From: Paraburkholderia sp. DHOC27
GTDB lineage: Bacteria; Pseudomonadota; Gammaproteobacteria; Burkholderiales; Burkholderiaceae
Length of the DNA: 64,000 bases
NCBI RefSeq assembly: GCF_003429005.1
Contig: NZ_QVQV01000004.1
Location: forward strand, 62,518 to 126,517
Reading direction: 5' to 3'
Positions within the stretch are counted from its first letter, which is position 1. Each line of letters starts with the position of its first letter. The position numbers were made by a program, and so were the translations under genes. Shown piece after piece: positions 9,030 through 18,138 of this stretch. Below the pieces are notes generated by a model, which searched no databases, had not been told where the DNA came from, and saw only the letters and a program-made list of their open reading frames with translations.

Positions 9030-9545
9030 ATGATCAATCGTCATCGCAGTCAGCGCGTCGCACTTTGGACCGCGCTCGCGAGTGCGTCAGGCACCGCGCT
9101 ACTGGTCGCACTTCCCGCGGCCTCCGCCTACGCGGAACTCGGCGGCACGATGCCGGGCAGCCCGGCAAGCGCTGCCCCCGGCACGTCCGCGGGCAACCCC
9201 GTGCCGTTATTGAACGGCGCCGTGCTGAAACGGACCAGCCTCGACGCGGGCGGCACCACCGTCAACGAATACGCGTCGAACAGCGGCCAGATTTTCGCCT
9301 ATACGTGGCAGGGGCCCACCATGCCGGATCTGCCAGCGCTGCTCGGCGCCTACGCACCCTCATGGCGGGCCGGCGCGATCGCGGCCAACGACGCCGTCGG
9401 CTTGGGCGGCGCCGGTCTGCACGAATCGCGTGTGACCCGCTCCGACGTGGTCGTCGAAGCGGGCGGCCAGATGCGCAGCTACGTGGGACGGGCGTGGCTG
9501 CCCGCCGCCCTGCCGCCAGGCGTCACCCCCGACGCGTTGCAGTAA
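9030..9545 (+). CDS. DUF2844 exported protein
   Basis: A 171-residue protein with a long N-terminal signal peptide that ends near AASAYA, then a mature domain resembling the DUF2844 family. DUF2844 is known mainly from Burkholderia-type genomes, with no established function. It probably acts in the periplasm or outside the cell. The ATG follows GAGGT at a suitable distance. Only 10 bases separate its stop from the next gene, a DUF3443 protein, and the two families are commonly paired, so they likely share a transcript and a task. The domain name is from recall of the family; the export signal and pairing are seen directly. Confidence 0.75.
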   Translation: MINRHRSQRVALWTALASASGTALLVALPAASAYAELGGTMPGSPASAAPGTSAGNPVPLLNGAVLKRTSLDAGGTTVNEYASNSGQIFAYTWQGPTMPDLPALLGAYAPSWRAGAIAANDAVGLGGAGLHESRVTRSDVVVEAGGQMRSYVGRAWLPAALPPGVTPDALQ

Positions 9546-9555
9546 GGAGGCCGCC

Positions 9556-10878
9556 ATGTCAATTCACATCTCGCGGCTGGGTTTGATGGCTGGCCTGCTC
9601 TGCGTTGCGCTCTCGGGCTGCGGCGGAGGCGGCGGCGGAGGCGGAAGTAGCGCCGGCAGCAGCGCTGCCGCGCCGGCAAGCGCCGCGTCGGGCGCATCCG
9701 GTACATCTACCGCATCCGGTACATCTACCGCATCCGGTTCGTCCATTCCGCAGGCAGCTTCCGCCCCTGCGGCCAACAACGTCTCGACGGTCCCGCAGTC
9801 GACCACGCCCAACACGCAGCCCATCCAGGTGGCGAGCGCCCCCGGCCTGACGCGCAATATGCTGACGACGAGCGTCACGGTTTGCGCCGCCGGTACATCC
9901 AACTGCGCGACCATCGACAACGTCCAGGTCGACACCGGCTCGCAAGGCTTGCGCATTCTCGCCTCGGCCCTACCGTCCAGCCTGCAGCTCGCAGCACTGC
10001 CCTCGGGCAGCGGCACGACCGGCGAGTGCGCGGTGTTCGGCGGCGGCTATACATGGGGTGCCGTACGCATCGCCGATATCAAGATGGCCGGCCAGGTGGC
10101 CGCCGCCTTGCCGATTCAGGTCATCGCCGATCCGGCTACGCCAGACGTGCCCGCGGACTGCACCGGCACGGGCCTCGCCATGCAGACCAGCACTGCGCTG
10201 CGCAGCAACGGCATTCTCGGCGTCGGGCTGTTTGCGGCGGATTGCGGCAGCGGCTGCACCACCTCGGCCCTGCCGCGCTGGTACTACGGTTGCAACGCAA
10301 GCGGCGCATGTGCGTCGACCGTGCAACCGCTCGCCCAGCAGGTCACGAACCCGGTGAGCGCGTTCCCACTGGATAACAACGGCATCGTCATTGATCTGCC
10401 CTCGGTGCCTGACGCGGGCGCGCCGACGATCACCGGGTCGATGATCTTCGGCATCGGCACACAAGCCGATAACGTGCTGGGCGCCGCCACCGTGCTGCGC
10501 GCCAATCCGCAAAGTGGGTACGTCAGTACCACGAGCAACGGCCAGATCTATTCGTTCAGTTATCTGGACAGCGGGTCGAACGCGCTGTTCATCGCCAATG
10601 CCGGCATGCCGGAATGCGGTCTCTGGTATTGCCCGGCGGCGATCCAGGCCGCCAATGCGACGATCGCCGGCGCGGACGGCACGGATGTCGCGGTGGCGTT
10701 TTCGGTGGGCAATGCGACGTCGTTGTTCGACTCGTCGAACAACGCGTTCGATAATCTCGCCGGCATTGCCAGCAACAGCTTCGGCTGGGGACTACCGTTC
10801 TTCTATGGACGGCGCGTCTATACCGCCATCGAAGCGCGCCTCACCTCGGCGGGGAACGGGCCGTATTACGCGTTTTGA
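9556..10878 (+). CDS. DUF3443 lipoprotein with pepsin-like motifs
   Basis: A 440-residue putative lipoprotein (lipobox ALSGC, Cys22) followed by an eight-Gly stretch and a Ser/Ala/Thr linker with an 18-base tandem duplication (about 9703-9740). The globular part fits DUF3443. It has V-D-T-G-S at residues 125-129 and L-D-S-G-S at 337-341, about 210 residues apart. Between them is NGILGVG (218-224), like the DGILGLG of pepsins, and a C-terminal FFYGRRVYTAIE that resembles the pepsin ending. This suggests a two-lobed aspartic-protease fold, which is an inference. Several Cys residues could form disulfides outside the cytoplasm. It is likely co-transcribed with the DUF2844 gene before it. Confidence 0.8.
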   Translation: MSIHISRLGLMAGLLCVALSGCGGGGGGGGSSAGSSAAAPASAASGASGTSTASGTSTASGSSIPQAASAPAANNVSTVPQSTTPNTQPIQVASAPGLTRNMLTTSVTVCAAGTSNCATIDNVQVDTGSQGLRILASALPSSLQLAALPSGSGTTGECAVFGGGYTWGAVRIADIKMAGQVAAALPIQVIADPATPDVPADCTGTGLAMQTSTALRSNGILGVGLFAADCGSGCTTSALPRWYYGCNASGACASTVQPLAQQVTNPVSAFPLDNNGIVIDLPSVPDAGAPTITGSMIFGIGTQADNVLGAATVLRANPQSGYVSTTSNGQIYSFSYLDSGSNALFIANAGMPECGLWYCPAAIQAANATIAGADGTDVAVAFSVGNATSLFDSSNNAFDNLAGIASNSFGWGLPFFYGRRVYTAIEARLTSAGNGPYYAF

Positions 10879-11096
10879 GGGGGCGAGGCAGACACCGCTT
10901 GTCACGCGGCGCTTCCCAACTCCCTACGAACAGACCTCACTACCCCACGCATCACTTCATACTTTCCGCTTCGACTGCGGAAAAATCCGAAATCCAGCCG
11001 GTGCGCGAATTTGATACAGCGCACCGGCGATAATCCGATTCTGGACTGACGGTATCCCAATATTGTTAGTCATGCCTATCTTCAAGAATCGGAATC

Positions 11097-13052
11097 ATGG
11101 CCTTCACCTTTTCGCTCGATGAGTTCGAGCAACTCGTCTACCGGCAAGAGCATCACGTTGCGTCCTACAGGCTCATCGGCGCGCTCGCACTGCTCTCCCA
11201 CAACTACGGCGAACTGGATGAGAATTTTCTGGCTTCGGACCTCGGCGCGTTGCCGCCCGCGCAGCGCCGCGAACGGTATTGCGCACGTCTGACCAGCGCG
11301 ATCGCCACACTCTTTTCGCAACCCGGTTTCACGCCGGATGACGCCTGCTACCGTGTGCTGCTGACGCTGCATCAATGGATGGGTGTGCTGTTCGCGGCCA
11401 GCGCCACCGGCAACGCCGATCACGTGATCCGGAATCTGAACCCGCGCGGCAGTGCCGACACGCAATTCTTGCCCGGCGATCGTTTCATTGAAAAACTCAC
11501 TCTGCTTTACTCCACTGAATCGGAACTGGAGGTCAATCTCGCCGCGTTGTGGGCGCATGACAAGACCGCGGCGGCGCGTCTGGCTCTGGTGATGCTCGCG
11601 CCGACTTTCCAGGGCTCGGCCGACGCTCACGGCAAACGTGAAGCGCTGCTGCAATGGCTGCCCGGCAAGCTGCGCCAGATCGACGATCTGGACGACCTGC
11701 CCAGCGCCGTGCTGCATCACGCGTACATGTTCTGCAGCTACGCGGACACGCCGCAGCGCCACGCCATCAAGCAGGACATCAATCTGCTGGTGCGGCGCAA
11801 GCTGGCCCAATTGGGGCGGCGTGATCTGGTGGATGGGCCGCTGCCGGAAGGCACGCCGGGTGCGTTGACGCCGGCCGTGACGCAGCCGCTGACCAAGGGA
11901 ACCGTGCTAGCGCAGGCATCTCCTGCCAGCCGTCAGTCAACTGGCCGCAAGCCTCTGATGATGGTCGTGCTGGAATGGTTCGGCGGCACACATTCCATCT
12001 ACCGCACTCACTCCCGCACCATCGAAGCCGCACGCGAACACTTCGAAGTCGTTGGCTTCGGCTTCAATTCCGCGATCGACGATGCTGGTCGGGCGATTTT
12101 CGACCGCTTCATCGAGCTCGAACAGCCCGACTATGTCGGCGAGTCCCTGAAGACCCTGCGCGACTTCGCCGAGGCCGAACGGCCCGACGTGCTGTATATG
12201 CCAAGCGTCGGCATGTTCGTGCAGACCATCTTCCTGTCGAATCTGCGGCTCGCACCCTTGCAGATTGCGGCGCTGGGCCACCCAGCGACCACTCACTCCG
12301 ACAAGATCGACTACCTCAGCGTCGAGGAAGACTACGTCGGCGATCCGGCATGCTTCAGCGAACGCCTGCTGCGGCTACCCAAGGATGGCCAGCCCTACCG
12401 CGCATCACGTGCGTTGCCCGAGATCACGCATCGCAAACTGGAGCAGCGTGAGGTAATCAAGATCATCGTCACGGCGAGCGCGATGAAGGTCAACCCGGCA
12501 TTTCTCGATGCGTGCCGGGCAATTCAGGAACGCGCCGACGTGCCGGTGCAATTTGCGTTTATGGCGGGGATGATATTGGGCCTGCCGCTTCAGCATATGC
12601 GCGATGTCATCAAGCGCGCGGTGCCGGGCGCGGAGGTACATGGCCTGCTCGAGTACGCCGACTATCTGGCGCACGTCGACGACGCGGACCTGTTTCTCAG
12701 TCCGTTTCCGTTCGGCAATACGAACGGCATCGTCGATGCCTTTACGCTCGGCTTGCCGGGTGTGTGCAAGAGCGGCCCGGAGGTGTTCGAGCATATCGAC
12801 GGCGCGCTGTTCGCTCGCGCCGGCATGCCCTCGTGGACCGTAGCGGAGACCGTCGAAGATTACATCGCAGCGGCCTTGCGCATGATTGCCCAGCGCAAGG
12901 AACGCGAGTCGCTGCGCCGGCAGTTGATCGAAACGAAGGCTGTCGAACGGTTCTTCGAAGGACGACCGGAAGCGTTCGGCGAGCGGGTGCTCGAACTGGT
13001 TCACGCGCATCGAACGGATCGGACCACCCAAGGCGCCGAACACATCGCGTGA
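11097..13052 (+). CDS. HMW1C-like (GT41) glycosyltransferase, copy 1
   Basis: A 651-residue cytoplasmic protein of the HMW1C/NGT group of family GT41, which transfers hexoses from nucleotide sugars to asparagines of adhesins and other proteins. An N-terminal all-alpha domain (about residues 1-250) is joined by a variable linker to the catalytic part. That part carries the segments ALGHPATTHSDKIDY, EEDYVGDPACFSERLLRLPKDG and FPFGNTNGIVDAFTLGLPGV (around residue 539), all typical of HMW1C-like enzymes. The next gene is a close paralogue. No adhesin or autotransporter gene adjoins, so the acceptor is unknown. An AT-rich leader precedes the ATG without a strong ribosome site. Confidence 0.85.
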   Translation: MAFTFSLDEFEQLVYRQEHHVASYRLIGALALLSHNYGELDENFLASDLGALPPAQRRERYCARLTSAIATLFSQPGFTPDDACYRVLLTLHQWMGVLFAASATGNADHVIRNLNPRGSADTQFLPGDRFIEKLTLLYSTESELEVNLAALWAHDKTAAARLALVMLAPTFQGSADAHGKREALLQWLPGKLRQIDDLDDLPSAVLHHAYMFCSYADTPQRHAIKQDINLLVRRKLAQLGRRDLVDGPLPEGTPGALTPAVTQPLTKGTVLAQASPASRQSTGRKPLMMVVLEWFGGTHSIYRTHSRTIEAAREHFEVVGFGFNSAIDDAGRAIFDRFIELEQPDYVGESLKTLRDFAEAERPDVLYMPSVGMFVQTIFLSNLRLAPLQIAALGHPATTHSDKIDYLSVEEDYVGDPACFSERLLRLPKDGQPYRASRALPEITHRKLEQREVIKIIVTASAMKVNPAFLDACRAIQERADVPVQFAFMAGMILGLPLQHMRDVIKRAVPGAEVHGLLEYADYLAHVDDADLFLSPFPFGNTNGIVDAFTLGLPGVCKSGPEVFEHIDGALFARAGMPSWTVAETVEDYIAAALRMIAQRKERESLRRQLIETKAVERFFEGRPEAFGERVLELVHAHRTDRTTQGAEHIA

Positions 13053-13158
13053 GCGCAGACCGTTCACGCTAACGCGGACCAGACCCAGATGCTTCCCATC
13101 CGCGGAAAAGCACAATATTCATATCGTTAGCATTACTTATATTAAAGTCATTCAGCCG

Positions 13159-15102
13159 ATGCAAGCCACTTTCTCGCTCGACGATTTCGAGCAACTCGCC
13201 TACTCACAATCGGACGATCAAGCGCACGAGCAAGCCGCGCTCAAGCTCATCGAAGTCCTGGCGCTGCTGCATCAAAAGCGCGGCCAACTGGATGCCGACT
13301 TCCGCGCTTCGGGCATGATCGATCTTTCGCCGGACGAGCAACAGGTGCGCTTTTGCACCCGGTTGGCCACGGCCGTCACGACGCTGTTTTCGAACCCGGA
13401 TTTCCGGTTGCCCGACCCTTGCTATCGCCTGCTTCTCACCTTGCATGAGTGGCTCGGTGCGGTCTTTGCGACGACCGCGCTCGGCCATGCCGATCATGTC
13501 GTCCGCCATCTGAATCCGCGCGGCCCTTTAGACGGACAGTTTTTGCCCGGCGACACGTTTATCGACAAGCTATGCGTACTCTACTCGGGCGAGTCGGACC
13601 TGGAACTGGATTTCGCAGCACTCTGGCGGCACGACAAGGTCAAGGCGGCCTGCCTCGCATTGGTTTTGCTGGCCCCCGTATTCAAGGGGTCGCCGAACGC
13701 GCATAGCAAACGCGAAGCGCTCCTGCAGTGGCTGCCCGGCAAGCTCAGCCAGATCGACGATCTGGACGATCTGCCCACCGCGTTGCTGCACAACAGCTAT
13801 ATGTTTTGCAGCTACGCAGACACCCCGCAGCGGCACGCAATCAAACAGGACATCAATGTGCTGGTGCGGCGCAAACTGGACCAACTGGGCATTACCGATC
13901 TGCCTGCGCCGATTGCCGCGCCGGGCAACCTAGACATGCCGCCCGCTGCGGCGCGCACGCGGCGCGGCAAGAAACCGTTGATGATCGTCGTGCTGGAGTG
14001 GTTCAGCGGCGCGCATTCCATCTACCGTACGCATTCGCGCACCATCGAAGCCGCGCGCGAGCATTTCGAGGTGGTGGGGTTCGGCTTCGGCTACGCGGTC
14101 GACGACGCTGGCCGGGCGATTTTTGACCGCTTCATCGAACTGGAGCAGCCCGACTATGTTGGCGACTGTCTGCGCACGGTGCGCGCGTTTGCCGAAGCAG
14201 AGCAGGCCGACGTGCTGTATATGCCGAGCGTGGGCATGTTCGTGCTGACCGTGTTCATGTCGAACCTGCGCGTGGCGCCCCTGCAGATCGCGGCGCTCGG
14301 TCACCCGGCGACCACCCATTCCGACAAGATCGACTACATCAGCGTCGAGGAAGATTACGTCGGCGATCCGAAATGCTTCAGCGAACGGCTGCTGCGCTTG
14401 CCGAAAGACGGCCAGCCCTACCGAGCATCACGTGCGTTGCCGGAGATCACGCATCGCAAACTGGAGCGGCGCGACACCGTCGAGATCATCGTGACCGCGA
14501 GTCCGATGAAACTGAACCCCGTCTTCCTCGATGTCTGCGGCCACATTCAGGCACGCGCGGAGGTTCCCGTCGAGTTTCATTTCATGACGGGTAACAGTAA
14601 CGGCTTGCCGCTGACGCAAATGCAGCGCGTCATCGGCGAATCGGTACCCGGCGCGATCATTCACGGTTTTCACCAGTACGCAGGCTATCTGGCGCGCGTC
14701 GACGACGCCGACCTGTTCCTGAGTCCCTTCCCGTTTGGGAACACCAACGGCATCGTCGATGCGTTCACGCTCGGTCTGCCTGGCGTATGCAAGAGCGGGC
14801 CCGAAGTATTCGAGCATATCGACGGCGCATTGTTCGCCCGTGCCGGCATGCCTGCGTGGACGGTGGCGCAGACGGTCGAAGATTACATCGCAGCCGCCTT
14901 GCGCATGATTGCCCAGCACGACGAGCGCGAGGCATTGCGCCGGCAACTGATCGACACCCAAGCTGTTGAACGATTCTTCGAAGGTTGCCCGGAGGTGTTC
15001 GGCGAACGGGTCTTACGCCTCGTGCGCGAAACCCGCCGGCGTCAGGCGGCGGCGCTGCGGGCGCAGGGAATGAATGAGGAGAAGGCGTCAACGGCGCTCT
15101 AA
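13159..15102 (+). CDS. HMW1C-like (GT41) glycosyltransferase, copy 2
   Basis: A 647-residue paralogue of the preceding gene, similar along its whole length and almost identical in the catalytic segments (ALGHPATTHSDKIDY, FPFGNTNGIVDAFTLGLPGV). Differences concentrate in the N-terminal helices, the linker (about residues 250-270), and a loop before the last motif: GNSNGLPLTQMQ here against AGMILGLPLQHM in copy 1. The first form, with GNSNG, may differ in acceptor or donor handling. The upstream spacer also resembles that of copy 1 (CAATATT...GTTAG...), which supports duplication of gene plus leader. The two may be separately promoted or co-transcribed across 106 bases. Confidence 0.85.
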   Translation: MQATFSLDDFEQLAYSQSDDQAHEQAALKLIEVLALLHQKRGQLDADFRASGMIDLSPDEQQVRFCTRLATAVTTLFSNPDFRLPDPCYRLLLTLHEWLGAVFATTALGHADHVVRHLNPRGPLDGQFLPGDTFIDKLCVLYSGESDLELDFAALWRHDKVKAACLALVLLAPVFKGSPNAHSKREALLQWLPGKLSQIDDLDDLPTALLHNSYMFCSYADTPQRHAIKQDINVLVRRKLDQLGITDLPAPIAAPGNLDMPPAAARTRRGKKPLMIVVLEWFSGAHSIYRTHSRTIEAAREHFEVVGFGFGYAVDDAGRAIFDRFIELEQPDYVGDCLRTVRAFAEAEQADVLYMPSVGMFVLTVFMSNLRVAPLQIAALGHPATTHSDKIDYISVEEDYVGDPKCFSERLLRLPKDGQPYRASRALPEITHRKLERRDTVEIIVTASPMKLNPVFLDVCGHIQARAEVPVEFHFMTGNSNGLPLTQMQRVIGESVPGAIIHGFHQYAGYLARVDDADLFLSPFPFGNTNGIVDAFTLGLPGVCKSGPEVFEHIDGALFARAGMPAWTVAQTVEDYIAAALRMIAQHDEREALRRQLIDTQAVERFFEGCPEVFGERVLRLVRETRRRQAAALRAQGMNEEKASTAL

Positions 15103-15194
15103 GCGCCCGCTTGATGACGGAAACGAGAGCGCGCGCCTGACAAAACAGCGCGCCTCACCCGGCCCACCCTCTCGCAGCGGATTTGCTTCGCGCC

Positions 15195-15845
15195 TTATTC
15201 GGTGGTGTCGCTTTTGTCCGTTTCATTGGTCTTGACCAGTTCGGCCGGCGAGAGCCAGCGGAACGAGGTCAAGCTGGGGCCACTGAAGGTGCATTCGACC
15301 GCCACGCCCTTGATGACCTTCTTCGGCTTGATGGGCTTGGCCGGTTTTGCGTCCGCCACCGTGGTCGCAGACGCGGCTGAAGCAGCCGAGGCATTCGCCA
15401 CAGCCGCTCCTGAAGCGGTCACATCTGACGCTGCCACATCCGTGGCGGCTACATCTGAAGCAACGCCCCCTGAAGCAACGACGCCTGCCACTGCGGTTCC
15501 CGACGCAGCGCTAGCCACACCGGCGCCCGAGGCGGCCGCAGTCGCTGATGCCCCCGACGCCCCTTTCGGTGCATTGGCCTTGGCCACTTCCGCGGCAGTC
15601 TGCATGCGCGAGAGACTGCCCTCCACCACCACACGCGAGCCGGCTATGCCCGTGCCGGTATGGCTGGTGGACAACTTGTACAGCGAGGCGTAAGGCAACT
15701 GCTCCGACGTCACGTCCGCGAGTTTGCTGCGCATCAACTGCTCGCACGCGCTCGAATTCTTGTAGTCGGAGTAGACGCTCGTGCACCCCGCGAGCAACAC
15801 GGCCACGGTCGTTCCGCATGCGATGGATAAAGTCCGGATCTTCAT
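15195..15845 (-). CDS. Ala-rich putative lipoprotein
   Basis: A 216-residue product. The start is taken at the ATG at 15845, which places a signal peptide with lipobox VLLAGC (Cys21) at the N-terminus; a longer frame to 15908 has no such feature. After a short Cys-containing domain (YSDYKNSSACEQLMRSKL) comes a long stretch made almost only of Ala, Ser, Val, Thr and Asp with imperfect ASDVAATDV-type repeats (about residues 95-170). A basic patch (KPAKPIKPKK) and a short C-terminal domain follow. I do not recognise a family. It is convergent with the second glycosyltransferase gene. Confidence 0.65.
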   Translation of the reverse strand: MKIRTLSIACGTTVAVLLAGCTSVYSDYKNSSACEQLMRSKLADVTSEQLPYASLYKLSTSHTGTGIAGSRVVVEGSLSRMQTAAEVAKANAPKGASGASATAAASGAGVASAASGTAVAGVVASGGVASDVAATDVAASDVTASGAAVANASAASAASATTVADAKPAKPIKPKKVIKGVAVECTFSGPSLTSFRWLSPAELVKTNETDKSDTTE

Positions 15846-16104
15846 TGATGTTCCGAGTTTCAGGCTGTCGGCATTGTAGCGTACGGGCTGCGCCGCCACT
15901 AACCACAAGGCCAGCGCGTAAGTCGGACGGCCGCTGGCGGCTTTACTGGCAAAATGCCGGGGCTGTCAGCCGTTCATCACGCGAGCGTGACAGTTGACCT
16001 GTCCGCGGTGAGTCCGCTGCTCAACCTGCTGTGAACCCTTTACTCTTTACCCTTTACCCTCCAGTCACTCTGCCGCTCACTCGCCGCCGCTACGCCCCTA
16101 ACGC

Positions 16105-16716
16105 ATGCTCAGTCTCGTCGCCCTCGCTATCGCCGCCTTCGCTGCCACCAACGTCGATAATCTTTTCGTCCTGCTCGCCTTCGTGGCGGAGGCACGCGGG
16201 CATGTCGGGCGGGTCGTGTTCGGTCAATACGCGGGGTCGCTCGCCCTCATCGTGATCGCGATGGGACTGGCGGCGCTGCTACGCAGTCTGCCGCCGGGCT
16301 ATGTGGGATTGCTCGGTGTCTTGCCGATCGGCGTTGGCTTGAGCAAGGGGTGGGCGCGTTTCGGTCCGCGTCGCGCGACGCCGGACGATACCGGCGCGCA
16401 AGCTGTCCCGCCAGCGAAGCCCGGTTCGGCGTGGTGGACCGTGGCGGGCGTCGCGATCGCCAACGGCTCGGACAACATCGCCGTCTACGTGCCGCTGTAT
16501 GCCGGGCACTCGCGCCTCGACTGCGGGGTGATTTCGCTGGTGTTCGTCGTGATGATCGCTCTGTGGTGCGCCGGAGCGGTGTGGCTCGTCAACCACCCGC
16601 TGCTGGGCGCGCCCATCCGGCGGTACGGCACTGCGCTACTACCGGTGATTCTGCTCGTGGTCGGATTTTCGGTGATCGCGGAGAACGACACGCTGCGACT
16701 GGTGTTTGGGCTTTGA
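16105..16716 (+). CDS. CadD-family cadmium resistance transporter
   Basis: A 203-residue membrane protein of the cadmium resistance transporter family (CadD, Pfam Cad). Two half-repeats are visible, each with an acidic/Asn motif in a helix: ATNVDNLFVLLAF near residues 14-26 and ANGSDNIAVYVPLY near 118-131. About six hydrophobic segments are present. Proteins of this family are linked to export of cadmium or other cations, but some members have other roles, so the substrate is uncertain. No metal-responsive regulator is adjacent. The ribosome site is weak, and the ATG is chosen because the first helix begins there. Confidence 0.75.
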   Translation: MLSLVALAIAAFAATNVDNLFVLLAFVAEARGHVGRVVFGQYAGSLALIVIAMGLAALLRSLPPGYVGLLGVLPIGVGLSKGWARFGPRRATPDDTGAQAVPPAKPGSAWWTVAGVAIANGSDNIAVYVPLYAGHSRLDCGVISLVFVVMIALWCAGAVWLVNHPLLGAPIRRYGTALLPVILLVVGFSVIAENDTLRLVFGL

Positions 16717-16736
16717 AAGGATATCCGACGGCGTAA

Positions 16737-16782
16737 GAAGTCTAGGCCGAGCCGCACGTGCAGCCGGCGTGGCCCAGACTTC
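16737..16782. terminator. Inverted repeat between convergent genes
   Basis: A 12-base arm (16737-16748) pairs with 16771-16782 with one mismatch, around a GC-rich loop that can fold further. It lies between two convergent genes and probably ends both. No T-run follows, so strength is uncertain. Confidence 0.45.
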
Positions 16783-16796
16783 GTCAACAACCCTCT

Positions 16797-17183
16797 CTAC
16801 TTACGCCCCACCAGCGCCCCAACCAGAAACGCGACACCCGCAACCACGCCAATCGCCTGCCACGGACGCTCACGCGCGAATTCCGCCGCCATCGCAACCG
16901 TCTCGCGCACCTGATCGACGGTGCTGTCCGCTGCGTCGCCGAAGCTGCCACGCGCATCGTTTAACTGCGCCTGCAGGCGTTTGCGCAACGCAGCGACGTC
17001 GACATCGCTATTGTCGCGCAGCGACTTGTCGAGGCGGTCGAGCAGCGCCCGCGCTTCGCTGGCTGCATCGTCCTGGAGATCGCGCGCGCCGACGCGTACG
17101 TTACGGGCCGCGCGGCGACCGGTCCGTTTAGCTTCGGAGAAACCGCGGTCCAGCTTGCGTTGGGCGTCATCGGTGAAAGCCAT
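16797..17183 (-). CDS. DUF883 family (ElaB/YqjD-like) membrane-anchored protein
   Basis: A 128-residue protein: a long charged amphipathic helical region (about residues 1-100) rich in Arg, Asp and Ala, followed by one C-terminal transmembrane helix (IGVVAGVAFLVGALVGRK). This is the layout of the DUF883 group, whose E. coli members ElaB, YqjD and YgaM bind ribosomes and sit in the inner membrane in stationary phase. The ATG follows GGAG. The gene is single. Confidence 0.82.
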   Translation of the reverse strand: MAFTDDAQRKLDRGFSEAKRTGRRAARNVRVGARDLQDDAASEARALLDRLDKSLRDNSDVDVAALRKRLQAQLNDARGSFGDAADSTVDQVRETVAMAAEFARERPWQAIGVVAGVAFLVGALVGRK

Positions 17184-17486
17184 GATGGTCTGCTCCTTCG
17201 AGGCAAAGAGTAATAAGTGACGGACGAGTCATCTGCGCACCCTTCCGCCCGGCTAACCCCAGTCGACGCAATCGCCGTGCCCGATGGCAACGCTGGCTGG
17301 CTCCACACCCCAAATGAAGCTAGAAACCTCCACCCAAAAACGTTCGCCATTCGGCCAACAATCGTATAAGCCAACGCAACTTCGACTCATCGCAGCATAA
17401 AACAATTAGCCCAGTACTACTGATCATTCAAATCAGCGCAAGAATCACCCGGCCTCGAATCCCTCGCCTTCCCGCACCGCGATCAA
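17184..17486. other. Intergenic region
   Basis: About 300 bases between two minus-strand genes. I find no convincing gene, promoter or hairpin beyond the ribosome site of the DUF883 gene. Confidence 0.4.
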
Positions 17487-17804
17487 CTAGTTGGTCGGCG
17501 TCGGTTGCACATAGGTCCGCACACCCGCCAGCGGCGATCCATATCCGCCCGCCTGCGTATTGTTCGGCAGCCCGTTGACGAGTTGCGCGCGTGGGTCGGT
17601 TGGATTGAGGTTCATCTCCCCCGCCTGCTGATTACCGTGCGACGGGTACTCGCTGCCGCGCGCCGCATTCGGCATCAGTTGCGTGCTGTTCTGCGGCGCA
17701 TTCACATCATCCTGCGGCGAAAGTCCTTGTGCACCCGCCTGCGCCGCTACCCCCAGCGCCACCGCACACAAACAGGCCTTGATCTGCTTCGACATCGTTT
17801 TCAT
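17487..17804 (-). CDS. Small exported protein of unknown function
   Basis: A 105-residue protein. The start is set at the ATG at 17804, preceded by GGAGG, which gives a signal peptide ending near AQAGAQ; the longer frame upstream lacks a ribosome site. The mature part (about 80 residues) is hydrophilic and rich in Asn, Gln, Pro and Gly (for example GNQQAGEMNLNPTDPRAQL). No Cys is left after cleavage. No family is recognised; it is probably a disordered periplasmic protein. Confidence 0.6.
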   Translation of the reverse strand: MKTMSKQIKACLCAVALGVAAQAGAQGLSPQDDVNAPQNSTQLMPNAARGSEYPSHGNQQAGEMNLNPTDPRAQLVNGLPNNTQAGGYGSPLAGVRTYVQPTPTN

Positions 17805-18138
17805 ATTGCCTCCGACAAATGGATGAGCCGCTACGGCCGGCGCATTGCCAGCCGCGTATCGACCGGACATGAATCAAGCATAGACGAGCCGCCGCAGTCT
17901 TGCCCAACGCCGCTGCCATACTCGCCCGGATGCCGACGGAAGATATACGCAGGCCGCCGCCAACTGGTTTCATCTGACATGGGATGACGCCGCGAGCATC
18001 TCGCACATGGGTGGCGATCTGCGTTTCACCCCCGTTTCAGGGGAAATATCAGCCGGCCACGTGCAAAGCTTGCCGCAAGCGCTTATCGTTACGCCTGTTG
18101 CCGCTTACCATGCGGTTCACGTCATCCTTTTTCGTGCC
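17805..18138. other. Divergent intergenic region
   Basis: About 330 bases between the small exported protein and the methyltransferase-like gene. A frame continues upstream of 18139 to 18007 but has no signal-peptide logic and no ribosome site. No further signal is seen. Confidence 0.4.
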
